64,000 nt of DNA. Origin: Pseudomonadota bacterium (GTDB lineage: Bacteria; Pseudomonadota; Gammaproteobacteria; Steroidobacterales; Steroidobacteraceae). The translations under genes and the position numbers were made by a program. How positions within the stretch are numbered: position 1 is the stretch's first letter; each line of letters opens with the position of its first letter. Below the pieces are notes generated by a model, which saw only the letters and a list, made by a program, of their open reading frames with translations, had not been told where the DNA came from and ran no database searches. The stretch spans positions 1-64,000 of the forward strand of contig JAEYUC010000065.1 of the NCBI GenBank assembly GCA_023433705.1, in the 5' to 3' direction. Positions 1-9,075 of this stretch are shown piece after piece.

Positions 1-140
1 CCGCTGGCCCCAACTACTCGCCCGCGGGCATCGGGCTCGCCGCGCGCCGCGTGGAACCGCCCACGGCCGACGATCCCTGCCGCACGCGCTGCCCGGAGAA
101 CGCGCGCGGCTTCATCAACACCGAACGGTACTACGCATGA
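1..140 (+). CDS. UAAP1-type DUF1989 protein, C-terminal end only (probable carboxyguanidine deiminase subunit)
   Basis: Only the last 45 codons are in the window. The frame ends at the TGA that overlaps the next start (ATGA). The tail contains a DPCRTRCPENARGF segment followed by NTERYYA, which I recognise as the conserved end of urea-amidolyase-associated protein 1 (DUF1989 family). In this family two related proteins, UAAP1 and UAAP2, are encoded back to back before a urea-type carboxylase. In Pseudomonas the pair has been shown to act as a two-subunit carboxyguanidine deiminase (CgdA/CgdB). The gene is complete only outside the window, so its start, length and metal ligands cannot be judged. 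The 4-bp overlap with the next gene argues for translational coupling and joint assembly. Confidence 0.8.
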   Translation, partial: AGPNYSPAGIGLAARRVEPPTADDPCRTRCPENARGFINTERYYA

Positions 141-766
141 GCGGCGCGACGATCGACACCGTCGTTCCGGCCGGCGAACCGTGGATTGGCGTCGTGCGCG
201 CCGGGCAACTGTTGCGCATCGTGGATCTCGAAGGAAACCAGGCGGTCGACACGTTGTTCTACAACGCGCACGACACGGGCGAGCATTACAGCGCGCAGAA
301 CACGATCCAGGCGCGACAGAGCATCTACCTGACCACCGGCACCACGCTGCTCACGAACCGCGGCCGGCCGCTGTTGACGATCGAAGAAGACACCTGCGGG
401 CGGCACGACACGCTGGGCGGCGCGTGCTCCGCGGAGAGCAACACCGTGCGGTACGCACTCGAGAAGCGGCACATGCACAATTGCCGCGACAGCTTCCTGC
501 TGGCGCTGGCGCGGCACGAAGACTCGGGTGGCCCGCGCCTCACCAAGCGGGACCTGCCGTCGAACATCAACTTCTTCATGAACGTGCCGGTGACGCCCGA
601 GGGCGGCCTGCGCTTCGCGGACGGCATCTCCGCCGCGGGTCGCTACGTCGAACTGCGCGCGCTCATGGACGTGCTGGTGCTGATCTCGAATTGCCCGCAG
701 CTCAACAATCCCTGCAATGCGTACAACCCGACGCCCGTGCGCGTCATGACCCGGGAGGGCGCGTGA
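137..766 (+). CDS. UAAP2-type DUF1989 protein (probable carboxyguanidine deiminase subunit)
   Basis: A 209-residue cytosolic protein with no signal peptide. It shows DUF1989 hallmarks: an N-terminal small barrel region, DTLFYNAHDTGEHYS, a Cys/His cluster EDTCGRHDTLGGACS around residues 82-97, and CPQLNNPCNAYNPTPV near the C-terminus. Family knowledge: UAAP2 pairs with UAAP1. The pair was long labelled urea-degradation accessory proteins and in Pseudomonas removes ammonia from carboxyguanidine to give allophanate. Here it overlaps the UAAP1 gene by 4 bp and lies 100 bp before the carboxylase, which fits that pathway. The ATG in the ATGA overlap is the natural start. Substrate assignment is inferred from gene order, not from residues. 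Confidence 0.85.
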   Translation: MSGATIDTVVPAGEPWIGVVRAGQLLRIVDLEGNQAVDTLFYNAHDTGEHYSAQNTIQARQSIYLTTGTTLLTNRGRPLLTIEEDTCGRHDTLGGACSAESNTVRYALEKRHMHNCRDSFLLALARHEDSGGPRLTKRDLPSNINFFMNVPVTPEGGLRFADGISAAGRYVELRALMDVLVLISNCPQLNNPCNAYNPTPVRVMTREGA

Positions 767-866
767 ACGCGCGCTCCCGCCGGCGGGACGACCCGCCCGG
801 ACACATCATCAACGCCGGGACGACCTGGCGCAGTCCCCCGGGAAATGAAAGGGATCGAACTGCGCT

Positions 867-3800
867 ATGTTCCAGAAAATACTGATCGCCAACCGCGGCG
901 CCATCGCGTGCCGCATTCTCCGCACCGTGAAGGCGATGGGGCTGCGCTCCGTCGCGGTGTATTCCGAGATCGACGCCAACGCGCCGCACGTGCGCGACGC
1001 GGACGAGGCCTATCTACTTGGCCCGGCGCCCGCCGCGGAAAGTTACCTGCGCCAGGAACGTATCCTCGAAATCGCAAGGCTCTCGGGCGCCGCGGCGATC
1101 CACCCGGGGTACGGCTTCCTCTCGGAAAACGCGGAGTTCGCCGCCGCGTGCGAGCAGGCCGGCATCGCGTTCATCGGTCCGACACCCGCGCAGATGCGCG
1201 ACTTCGGCCTGAAGCACACCGCTCGCGAGCTCGCCCAGCGCAGCGGCCTGCCACTGCTGCCCGGCACCGACCTGCTGCAGGACCTGCCCGCCGCACTCGC
1301 GGCCGCGGAACAGATCGGCTACCCGGTGATGCTCAAGAGCACCGCGGGCGGCGGCGGCATCGGCATGCGCCGTTGCGACACGGCGCGCGACCTCGAGGAG
1401 TGTTTCACCGCCGTGCAGCGGCTGGCGGCGGGCAACTTCAGGAATGCCGGCGTGTTCCTCGAGAAGTTCGTCGCGCGCGCGCGGCACATCGAGGTGCAGA
1501 TCTTCGGTGACGGCCGCGGGAACGTCGTCGCGCTCGGCGAGCGCGACTGCTCCGTCCAGCGGCGCAACCAGAAGGTCATCGAGGAATCTCCCGCGCCGAA
1601 CCTCTCCGAAGCAGCTCGCCGCGAGTTGCATGCCGCGGCCGCGAAGCTCGGCGGCGCCGTCGGCTACCGTTCCGCGGGCACGGTCGAGTTCGTCTACGAC
1701 GTCGACGAGCAGAAGTTCTACTTCCTCGAGGTGAACACCCGGCTGCAGGTCGAACACGGCGTCACCGAGGAGGTCAGCGGCATCGATCTCGTCGCCTGGA
1801 TGATCCGCACGGCGGCCGGCGAACCGCCCGATCTCTCCGTGCCGTTCGAACCTCGCGGCCACGCGATCCAGGCGCGTGTGTATGCCGAGGATCCGGCGCG
1901 CAATTTTCGTCCCGCGAGCGGCGTGCTCACCCAGGTCAAACTACCGGCTTCGCGCAGGAACGGCGGGCCGGGCGACGTCCGCGTGGACGCGTGGATCGAG
2001 GCCGGCACCGAGATCAGCGCGTGGTACGACCCGATGCTCGCGAAAGTCATCGCGCGCGGCGAAACCCGCGAGCAGGCGCGCGCGAACCTCGCGCGCGCGC
2101 TCGCCGGTTCCCGCATCGACGGCATCGAAACCAACCTGTCCTACCTGGGCTCGATCCTCGCGAATCGGACCTTCGTCGCAGGCGAGCAGACCACGGCGAT
2201 GCTCGCCCGTCACACGCTGAACCTGCCGAGCATCGAAGTGCTCGCCCCCGGCACGCTGACCACCGTGCAGGACTGGCCAGGGCGCCTCGGCCTCTGGGAT
2301 GTCGGCGTGCCACCCTCCGGTCCCATGGATTCGCTCGCGCTTCGGCTCGCGAACCGCGTGGTCGGCAACGAACCGGGCGCGGCCGGACTCGAGATGACCG
2401 TCACCGGCGCGACCTTGCGCTTCGACGCGGATGCCGTGATCGCGCTGGCCGGCGCGCGGATGGCCGCGACGCTCGACGACGCCGCGATCGACTTCTGGCA
2501 GCCGATCGCGGTGAAACGCGGCAGCGTGCTCGCGCTCGGCAAGATTCGCGGCGCGGGACAACGCGCCTATCTCGCGGTGCGCGGCGGCTTCGACCTGCCC
2601 GAGTATCTCGGCAGCCAGTCGACGTTCACGCTCGGACAGTTCGGTGGTCACGGCGGCCGCGCGCTGCGCACGGGCGACGTGTTGCGACTGAAGCGCGACG
2701 ATCCATCCACCGAAGGCTGCGCGCCGATCCCCCCGTACGAGCAGCCTGACTACTCGCACGCATGGCGCATCGCCGTGAACGACGGCCCGCACGGCGCTCC
2801 CGATTTCTTCACGCCCGACGACATCGCGACGTTCTTCGCCACCGAATGGGAAGTCCACTACAACTCGAGCCGCACCGGCGTGCGGCTCATCGGCCCCAAG
2901 CCCAAGTGGGCGCGTGCCGACGGCGGCGAAGCGGGCCTGCATCCCTCGAACATCCACGACAATGCCTACGCGATCGGCAGCGTGGATTTCACGGGCGACA
3001 TGCCGGTGATCCTCGGGCCGGACGGCCCCAGTCTCGGTGGCTTCGTATGCCCGGCGACCATCGTCGACGACGAATTGTGGAAGATCGGCCAGCTTCGCCC
3101 GGGCGACAAGGTCCGCTTCGTTCGCTACGCGAAGCCCGCGGAACGGTCCGAGAATCCCTCCGTCATCCTGACGCTGCCGGCCACGGCGATTCACGCCGAC
3201 ATCTGCATCCGCCGCGCCGGCACGAGCAATCTCCTGGTCGAGTTCGGTCCGCCCGTGCTCGATCTCGTGTTGCGCTTCCAGGTGCAGGCGCTGCTCGAGT
3301 CGCTCAACGCGCGCCGCGATGCGGCCATCATCGACCTCACGCCCGGCATCCGCTCGCTGCAGGTCCACTTCGATCCGTCGCGCAAGTCCGCGAACGCGGT
3401 GATCGACACGCTGCTGGCGGCGATCGGCAAACTACCGAACGTGGCCGAGATGCGATTGCCGAGCCGCATCGTGCACCTGCCGCTGTCGTGGGACGATCCG
3501 GCCACGCAGCTCGCAACCGAAAGATACAAGACGGTGCGCGCGGACGCGCCCTGGTGCCCGGACAACATCGAGTTCATCCGTCGCATCAACGGGCTCGCCT
3601 CGCGCGAGGACGTGCGCGACATCGTGTTCGGCGCGAGTTATCTCGTGATGGGGTTGGGCGACGTCTATCTCGGCGCGCCGGTCGCGACCCCGCTCGATCC
3701 GCGACACCGGCTCGTCACGACCAAGTACAACCCGGCGCGCACGTGGACGCCCGAGAACGCGGTCGGCATCGGCGGCGCCTATCTATGCGTGTACGGCATG

Positions 3801-4409
3801 GAGGGACCCGGCGGCTACCAGTTCGTGGGCCGCACGGTGCAGATGTGGAACCGCTATCGTCAGACCGCGGATTTTCGCGACGGCCGCCAGTGGTTGCTGC
3901 GGTTCTTCGACCAGATCCGCTTCCACCCGGTCGGCGCCGACGAACTGCTCGAGATGCGCAAGGGCTTTCCGTACGGCCGGCATCCGCTGCGCATCGAGGA
4001 ATCGCAACTCGATCTCGGCGAATACCTCGCCTTCCTCGAAAAGGAGAAGGCATCGATCGACGCATTCCGCCAGCAACAGCGCGCGGCGTTCGACGCCGAG
4101 CGCGAGCGCTGGCGCATCTCGGGCGTCGCCGAAACTGCCGCCGTCGAGATGTCGACGAAGTCCGCTGCTCCCGCCCTCCCTGACGACTGCATCGCCGTGA
4201 CGTCTCCGGTCTCCGGCAGCGTGTGGCAGATCAAGGTCGCCGCGGGCCAGCTCGTGCAGAAGGGCGACACGCTCGTCGTCATGGAAGCCATGAAGATGGA
4301 GATCGCGGTGGTCGCCGAGGCGACGGGCACCGTCGTCTCGATTCACCAGGAGGCCGGCGCCGGGACCAGCGCCGGCGACACGCTGTTGACGGTCCGGCCG
4401 GCCGTATGA
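867..4409 (+). CDS. Biotin-dependent urea/guanidine carboxylase
   Basis: A 1180-residue, single-chain, ATP- and biotin-dependent carboxylase. An N-terminal biotin carboxylase domain (about 1-445) starts with FQKILIANRGAIACRI and has the glycine-rich ATP loop KSTAGGGGIGMRRC. The middle holds the urea-carboxylase carboxyltransferase halves, a KipA/AHS2-like part (about 455-770) and a KipI/AHS1-like part (about 800-1010). The C-terminal biotinyl domain carries EAMKMEI with the biotin lysine at 1143. Length and domain order match urea carboxylase (EC 6.3.4.6). Enzymes encoded with UAAP1/UAAP2, as here, have turned out to prefer guanidine, giving carboxyguanidine. The substrate is therefore probably guanidine and possibly urea. 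The gene overlaps allophanate hydrolase by 4 bp (ATGA). Confidence 0.92.
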   Translation: MFQKILIANRGAIACRILRTVKAMGLRSVAVYSEIDANAPHVRDADEAYLLGPAPAAESYLRQERILEIARLSGAAAIHPGYGFLSENAEFAAACEQAGIAFIGPTPAQMRDFGLKHTARELAQRSGLPLLPGTDLLQDLPAALAAAEQIGYPVMLKSTAGGGGIGMRRCDTARDLEECFTAVQRLAAGNFRNAGVFLEKFVARARHIEVQIFGDGRGNVVALGERDCSVQRRNQKVIEESPAPNLSEAARRELHAAAAKLGGAVGYRSAGTVEFVYDVDEQKFYFLEVNTRLQVEHGVTEEVSGIDLVAWMIRTAAGEPPDLSVPFEPRGHAIQARVYAEDPARNFRPASGVLTQVKLPASRRNGGPGDVRVDAWIEAGTEISAWYDPMLAKVIARGETREQARANLARALAGSRIDGIETNLSYLGSILANRTFVAGEQTTAMLARHTLNLPSIEVLAPGTLTTVQDWPGRLGLWDVGVPPSGPMDSLALRLANRVVGNEPGAAGLEMTVTGATLRFDADAVIALAGARMAATLDDAAIDFWQPIAVKRGSVLALGKIRGAGQRAYLAVRGGFDLPEYLGSQSTFTLGQFGGHGGRALRTGDVLRLKRDDPSTEGCAPIPPYEQPDYSHAWRIAVNDGPHGAPDFFTPDDIATFFATEWEVHYNSSRTGVRLIGPKPKWARADGGEAGLHPSNIHDNAYAIGSVDFTGDMPVILGPDGPSLGGFVCPATIVDDELWKIGQLRPGDKVRFVRYAKPAERSENPSVILTLPATAIHADICIRRAGTSNLLVEFGPPVLDLVLRFQVQALLESLNARRDAAIIDLTPGIRSLQVHFDPSRKSANAVIDTLLAAIGKLPNVAEMRLPSRIVHLPLSWDDPATQLATERYKTVRADAPWCPDNIEFIRRINGLASREDVRDIVFGASYLVMGLGDVYLGAPVATPLDPRHRLVTTKYNPARTWTPENAVGIGGAYLCVYGMEGPGGYQFVGRTVQMWNRYRQTADFRDGRQWLLRFFDQIRFHPVGADELLEMRKGFPYGRHPLRIEESQLDLGEYLAFLEKEKASIDAFRQQQRAAFDAERERWRISGVAETAAVEMSTKSAAPALPDDCIAVTSPVSGSVWQIKVAAGQLVQKGDTLVVMEAMKMEIAVVAEATGTVVSIHQEAGAGTSAGDTLLTVRPAV

Positions 4410-6229
4410 GCAGAGACATGAGTAACGCTCCCGATCTTTCACTGACTACTCTGTCGCAGGCCTACCGCGCGGGCACGCTGACGCCGCTCACCCTCGTCGA
4501 ATCGCTCATCGAGCGCCGCAAGGCCTTTCACTCGCACAACATCTGGATCCACCAGGTCGGCGACGATGCGCTGCGCGCGCGGGCGCGCGAGCTCATGAAG
4601 GTGCCGCCGGATTCGCTGCCTCTCTACGGAATACCGTTCGCGGTCAAGGACAACATCGATCTCGCCGGCGCCGGGACGACCGCGGCCTGCCCGGCCTTCG
4701 CCTATCTACCGAGCGAGTCCGCGCCGGTCGTGCGGGCGCTGACCGGCGCCGGCGCCATCGTCGTCGGCAAGACCAACCTCGACCAGTTCGCGACCGGCCT
4801 CGTCGGAACGCGTTCGCCGTACGGCGCCTGCGGGAACGCATTCGATCCCGAGTACCTGAGCGGCGGCTCGTCGAGCGGCTCGGCCGTCGCCGTGGCGCTC
4901 GGACTCGCGAGTTTCTCGCTGGGCACGGATACCGCCGGATCCGGCCGCGTGCCCGCGGCCTTCAACAATCTCGTCGGCTACAAGCCGACGCTGGGCCTGC
5001 TCAGCATGCGCGGTGTGGTGCCCGCGTGCCGCTCGCTCGACGTGATGTCGATCTTCGCGCTCACCGCGGAGGATGCCGCGCGCGTGCGTAACGTGGCGGC
5101 GCGATTCGACGCCGCCGATGCGTTCGCGCGCGCCGCGCAGTCGCCGGCTCGCCCGGGATGGGCGAACGCGCCTTCGTTCCGCATCGCCATTCCGCGCGCC
5201 TCGCAACTCGAGTTCTTCGGCAACGCTGCCTACGAAAAGTTGTTTGTCGAGAGCGTCGCGCGAATGAAGTCGCTGGGCGGCCAGGCGGTCGAAGTCGACA
5301 TCCAGCCCCTGCTCGATGCCGCACGACTCTTATATGAAGGTCCGTGGGTCGCTGAGCGTTACCTCGCCACCCAGTCGCTGCTCGAGTCGAAGCCCGATGC
5401 GCTGCTCGAAGTCACACGGCGCATCATCCAGGGCGGCGCGAGTCCGAGCGCCCGCGATGCATTCCGCGCGCAATACCGCCTCAGGGAACTGATCCGCGAC
5501 GCGCAACCGATCTGGGACGCGGCCGACGTCCTGCTGCTGCCCACCGCGGGGACTCACTACCGCATCGACGAGGAAACCTCGGATCCGATCCGGCTCAACA
5601 GCAATCTCGGCCGCTACACGAATTTCGTGAACCTCATGGACCTGGCCGCGGTCGCGGTTCCGTCCGGCTTCACGCCCGCGGGTTTGCCGTTCGGTGTCAC
5701 GCTGATCGCGCCGGCCTGGAACGACGCCGAACTGCTCGCGCTCGCCGCGCGCGCGCAACGCGCCGCCGTCACGACGATGGGCGCGACGAAGCTGCCGCTT
5801 CCGGAAGCGGCGCCGGGCACCTTGTCCCGATCCGGCGCGAACACGATCGACGTGATGGTTTGCGGCGCACACATGTCCGGACTGCCGCTCAACAAGCAAC
5901 TGCTCGAGCGCGGCGCGTGGCAAGTGGCGACGACGCGCACAGCGCCGATCTACCGCTTCTTCGCGCTGCCCGGCGGTCCGCCGTTTCGACCCGGACTCGT
6001 ACAGGTGCACGAGAATGGCGTCGCCGTCGACGTCGAGGTGTGGCGCGTGCCCACGGAAACTTTCGGCTCGTTCGTCTCAGGGATACCCGCACCGCTCGGC
6101 ATCGGCAAGGTGAAACTCGAAGACGGCAGCGCGGTCTGCGGATTTCTGTGCGAATCGGTCGGCGTGACCGGTGCGAAAGACATCAGCGCGCTCGGCGGAT
6201 GGAGGCAATACCTCGCGTCGCTGGGTTGA
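4406..6229 (+). CDS. atzF: Allophanate hydrolase
   Basis: A 607-residue amidase-signature enzyme that hydrolyses allophanate to ammonia and CO2 (EC 3.5.1.54). It is the last step after urea or guanidine carboxylation. The Ser-cisSer-Lys triad is visible: K81 in AVKDNID, S155 in GGSSSGS and S179 in DTAGSG. The spacings of 74 and 24 residues match those I recall for AtzF of Pseudomonas sp. ADP. Residues from about 450 form the extra C-terminal domain (DVMVCGAHMSG, FRPGLVQV) that separates AtzF from ordinary amidases. The ATG overlapping the carboxylase stop was chosen as start; a second ATG four codons later is possible. The reading frame stays open upstream inside the carboxylase, but that part is out of phase with it. 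Confidence 0.95.
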   Translation: MSRDMSNAPDLSLTTLSQAYRAGTLTPLTLVESLIERRKAFHSHNIWIHQVGDDALRARARELMKVPPDSLPLYGIPFAVKDNIDLAGAGTTAACPAFAYLPSESAPVVRALTGAGAIVVGKTNLDQFATGLVGTRSPYGACGNAFDPEYLSGGSSSGSAVAVALGLASFSLGTDTAGSGRVPAAFNNLVGYKPTLGLLSMRGVVPACRSLDVMSIFALTAEDAARVRNVAARFDAADAFARAAQSPARPGWANAPSFRIAIPRASQLEFFGNAAYEKLFVESVARMKSLGGQAVEVDIQPLLDAARLLYEGPWVAERYLATQSLLESKPDALLEVTRRIIQGGASPSARDAFRAQYRLRELIRDAQPIWDAADVLLLPTAGTHYRIDEETSDPIRLNSNLGRYTNFVNLMDLAAVAVPSGFTPAGLPFGVTLIAPAWNDAELLALAARAQRAAVTTMGATKLPLPEAAPGTLSRSGANTIDVMVCGAHMSGLPLNKQLLERGAWQVATTRTAPIYRFFALPGGPPFRPGLVQVHENGVAVDVEVWRVPTETFGSFVSGIPAPLGIGKVKLEDGSAVCGFLCESVGVTGAKDISALGGWRQYLASLG

Positions 6230-6281
6230 GCCGGCTACGATCGGGCGCGCAATCCCAACTCCCAATCGGAGGCAAAGAGGC

Positions 6282-6773
6282 ATGGCCGCCCTGAAGCTGC
6301 GAATCAACGGTAAAGAAGTCACGACCGACGTCGATCCGAACACGCCGCTGCTGTGGGTGCTGCGCGATTCTCTCGGCCTCGTCGGCACGAAATTCGGCTG
6401 CGGCATGGCCGTCTGCGGCGCCTGCACGGTGCACGCCGACGGCAACCCGATTCGCTCCTGCACCACGCCCGTGAGCTCCGTGGTCGGACAGACGATCACG
6501 ACCATCGAGGGCCTCGCGCCCTCCGACACGAAGCTGCATCCGCTGCAGGACGCCTGGATCGAACACGACGTGCCGCAATGCGGGTACTGCCAGGCGGGCC
6601 AGATCATGTCGGCCGCCGCGCTGCTCGCGCGCACGCCGCAGCCGACCGATGCCGACATCGACACCGCACTGGCCGGCAACATCTGCCGCTGCGGCACCTA
6701 TCAGCGCATTCGCGCCGCGGTGCATACCGCGGCCGGCAAGCTGGCCCAGGGAAACCTGGTCAAGGGGAAATGA
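6282..6773 (+). CDS. [2Fe-2S] small subunit of a molybdenum hydroxylase (isoquinoline 1-oxidoreductase type)
   Basis: A 163-residue electron-transfer subunit. The N-terminal plant-type ferredoxin domain binds one cluster through CGCGMAVCGAC and the later Cys of IRSC. The C-terminal helical domain binds the second cluster through CGYC and CRC (CGYCQAGQIMS; NICRCGTYQRIRAA). It passes electrons from the molybdenum subunit encoded immediately downstream. The start ATG at 6282 lies behind a GGAGG-like site and begins the usual MAALKLRINGKEV; the open frame continues upstream without family similarity. The large subunit starts one base after this stop, so the two are one transcript. The gap to allophanate hydrolase is only about 50 bp, so read-through from the upstream operon is possible. 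Confidence 0.92.
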   Translation: MAALKLRINGKEVTTDVDPNTPLLWVLRDSLGLVGTKFGCGMAVCGACTVHADGNPIRSCTTPVSSVVGQTITTIEGLAPSDTKLHPLQDAWIEHDVPQCGYCQAGQIMSAAALLARTPQPTDADIDTALAGNICRCGTYQRIRAAVHTAAGKLAQGNLVKGK

Positions 6774-6774
6774 C

Positions 6775-9039
6775 ATGAACGCACGCACCCGCGACCCGAT
6801 CACGGCCGACGAATACCTGCGCGAAATCATCCGCGAGATGGAAGGCGCGTCTCCCGCCGGCGGCAAGGCAGTCAGCGCGCGCGTCGTGCTCGACCGCCGC
6901 GGCTTCCTCAAGCTCACGGGCCTCGCGGGTGGTGGCCTCGTGCTCGCGTTCTGCACGAGCGCGCCGGCCGAAGGCGCCACGGCTGGCGCCAAAGACTTCG
7001 TGCCCAACGCGTTCATCAAGGTCGGACGCGACGGCAGGATCCTCATCTTCAACAAGGGCCCGGAGATCGGCCAGGGCATCAAGACCGCGTTTCCGCTGAT
7101 CATCGCCGAAGAGCTCGACGCGAAGTGGTCCGACGTGGTCGTCGAGCAGGCGCCGGTGAATCCGGCCGTGTTCGGCAACCAGAGCGCGGGCGGCTCGCGT
7201 TCGATCCCGTCGAGCTGGGACCAGTTGCGCAAGGCCGGCGCCGTGGCCCGCGCGATGCTCGTGTCGGCCGCGGCCGCGCAGTGGAAAGTGCCCGCATCGG
7301 AATGTACGACGCGCGACAGCACCGTGATTCACGGCAAGCGCTCGCTCGGCTACGGCGCACTGGCCGCGAAGGCCGCGCTGCTGCCGGTGCCCGATGCCGC
7401 GAGCGTGCCGCTCAAGCAGCGCTCCGAATATCGGTTGTTGGGCAAGTCGTACACGGGCGTCGAGAATCACCTGCTCGTCACCGGCAAGCCGCTGTTCGGC
7501 ATCGACCAGACGTTGCCGGGCATGAAGATCGCCGTGTTCGAGAAATGCCCCGCGGTCGGCGGCAAGGTTCGCTCGGCCAATCTCGACGAGATCAAGAAGC
7601 TGCCGGGCGTGCGCGACGCCTTCGTCATCGAAGGCAACGGCAAGACCACGGAAGTGATGCCGGGCGTCGCGATCGTCGCCGACACCACGTGGGCCGCGTT
7701 CGAGGCGCGCAAGCAGCTCGAGGTCGACTGGGACGAATCGTCCGCGTCGAAGGACAGCTGGAGCGAAATCGTGAAGCGCGCGGCCGAGTTCGGCAAGCAA
7801 CCGACCGGCGAGAAAGTCACGATCGCGAAAGGCGACCCCGCGGCGCTCGCGAACGCCGCGAAGAAGGTCGAGGGGTTCTACACCTATCAATTCGTCTCGC
7901 ACGCGCCGCTCGAGCCGCAGAACTGCACGGCGTGGAGCCACGACGGGATCATCGAGTTCTGGGCGCCGACGCAGACCGCGGATCGCGCGCTGACTACCGT
8001 CGCCGGCGCGCTCGGCGTGCCCGTCGAGAAGATAAAGATCAACCAGACGCGCGTGGGCGGCGGTTTCGGCCGCCGGCTCATGAACGACTACGTCTGCGAG
8101 GCCGGCGCGATCGCGCAGCGCTACGCGGGCCCGGTCAAACTCGTATGGACGCGCGAGCAGGATCTGTCGCACGACTTCTTCCGCCCCGGCGGTTTCCACG
8201 CGCTCGCGGGCGGCCTCGATGCGAACGGCAAGCTGGTCGCGTGGCGCAACCACTTCATCACGTTCACGACGGACGGCACGAACCCGGTCAGCGGCGGCAA
8301 CCTGCCCGAACAGGAATTCCCCGCGCTGAACCTGGCCAACTACCAGCTCACGCAGACGATGCTGCCTCTCAAGACGCCGTGCGGGCCCTGGCGCGCGCCG
8401 CGCTCCTGCTCGGTCGCCTGGGTCATCCAGAGCTTCCTGCACGAGATGTCGGCGGCGGCGGGCCGCGATCATCGCGAGTTCCTGCTCGAGGTCATGGGCG
8501 AGCCGCGGCTGCTCGAGGGCGGCCTCAACACCGGCCGCGCGGCGGACGTCATCAAGCTCGCCTGCGAGAAAGCCGGCTGGGGTCGCAAACTACCCGAAGG
8601 CCACGGGATGGGGCTCGCGTTCCACTTCAGCCACGCGGGTCATTTCGCCGAGGTGGCCGAGGTCAGCGTCGATGCGAACCGCAAGCTGCGCGTGCACCAC
8701 GTGGTGGTCGCGGGCGACATCGGCCCGATCGTCAACATGAGCGGCGCGAACAACCAGTGCGAGGGCGGCGTCACCGACGGCTTCAGCACGATGATGGGAC
8801 TCGAGATCACGATGGAGAACGGCCGCATCGAGCAGTCGAACTTCCACCAGTATCCGATCCTGCGCATCACGCACCAGCCGAAGGTCGAGGTGCACTTCAT
8901 CCAGAGCGACAACCCACCGACCGGAGTCGGCGAGCCGGCGCTGCCGCCGGTCGCCCCCGCGATCTGCAACGCGATCTACGCCGCGATCGGGCACCGCGTG
9001 CGTACGCTGCCGCTCACGAAGGAAGGGTTCTCGGTCTGA
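6775..9039 (+). CDS. Molybdopterin-binding large subunit, isoquinoline 1-oxidoreductase / aldehyde dehydrogenase type, Tat-exported
   Basis: A 754-residue subunit of the xanthine oxidase superfamily. A twin-arginine signal (DRRGFLKLTG, residues about 42-51, then a hydrophobic stretch) sits behind a 40-residue leader, typical of the isoquinoline-oxidoreductase branch and implying export of the folded cofactor-loaded dimer. Visible motifs include GPEIGQGIKT, QSAGGSRSIPSSW, VGGGFGRRL and the terminal GVGEP with the catalytic Glu at about 720. It hydroxylates an N-heterocycle or oxidises an aldehyde; the substrate cannot be read from sequence. No c-type cytochrome partner or maturation gene follows. 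The ATG one base after the small-subunit stop was chosen. Confidence 0.9.
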   Translation: MNARTRDPITADEYLREIIREMEGASPAGGKAVSARVVLDRRGFLKLTGLAGGGLVLAFCTSAPAEGATAGAKDFVPNAFIKVGRDGRILIFNKGPEIGQGIKTAFPLIIAEELDAKWSDVVVEQAPVNPAVFGNQSAGGSRSIPSSWDQLRKAGAVARAMLVSAAAAQWKVPASECTTRDSTVIHGKRSLGYGALAAKAALLPVPDAASVPLKQRSEYRLLGKSYTGVENHLLVTGKPLFGIDQTLPGMKIAVFEKCPAVGGKVRSANLDEIKKLPGVRDAFVIEGNGKTTEVMPGVAIVADTTWAAFEARKQLEVDWDESSASKDSWSEIVKRAAEFGKQPTGEKVTIAKGDPAALANAAKKVEGFYTYQFVSHAPLEPQNCTAWSHDGIIEFWAPTQTADRALTTVAGALGVPVEKIKINQTRVGGGFGRRLMNDYVCEAGAIAQRYAGPVKLVWTREQDLSHDFFRPGGFHALAGGLDANGKLVAWRNHFITFTTDGTNPVSGGNLPEQEFPALNLANYQLTQTMLPLKTPCGPWRAPRSCSVAWVIQSFLHEMSAAAGRDHREFLLEVMGEPRLLEGGLNTGRAADVIKLACEKAGWGRKLPEGHGMGLAFHFSHAGHFAEVAEVSVDANRKLRVHHVVVAGDIGPIVNMSGANNQCEGGVTDGFSTMMGLEITMENGRIEQSNFHQYPILRITHQPKVEVHFIQSDNPPTGVGEPALPPVAPAICNAIYAAIGHRVRTLPLTKEGFSV

Positions 9040-9075
9040 TCTTCTGCGCCGCCTGACTACTGGCGACGGCTGCGC

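Noticed and set aside
766..866. Possible regulatory RNA or riboswitch between UAAP2 and the carboxylase
   Set aside because: The gap is 100 bp of GC-rich sequence without a recognisable guanidine- or ligand-riboswitch core; a riboswitch would be expected upstream of the first gene, outside the window.
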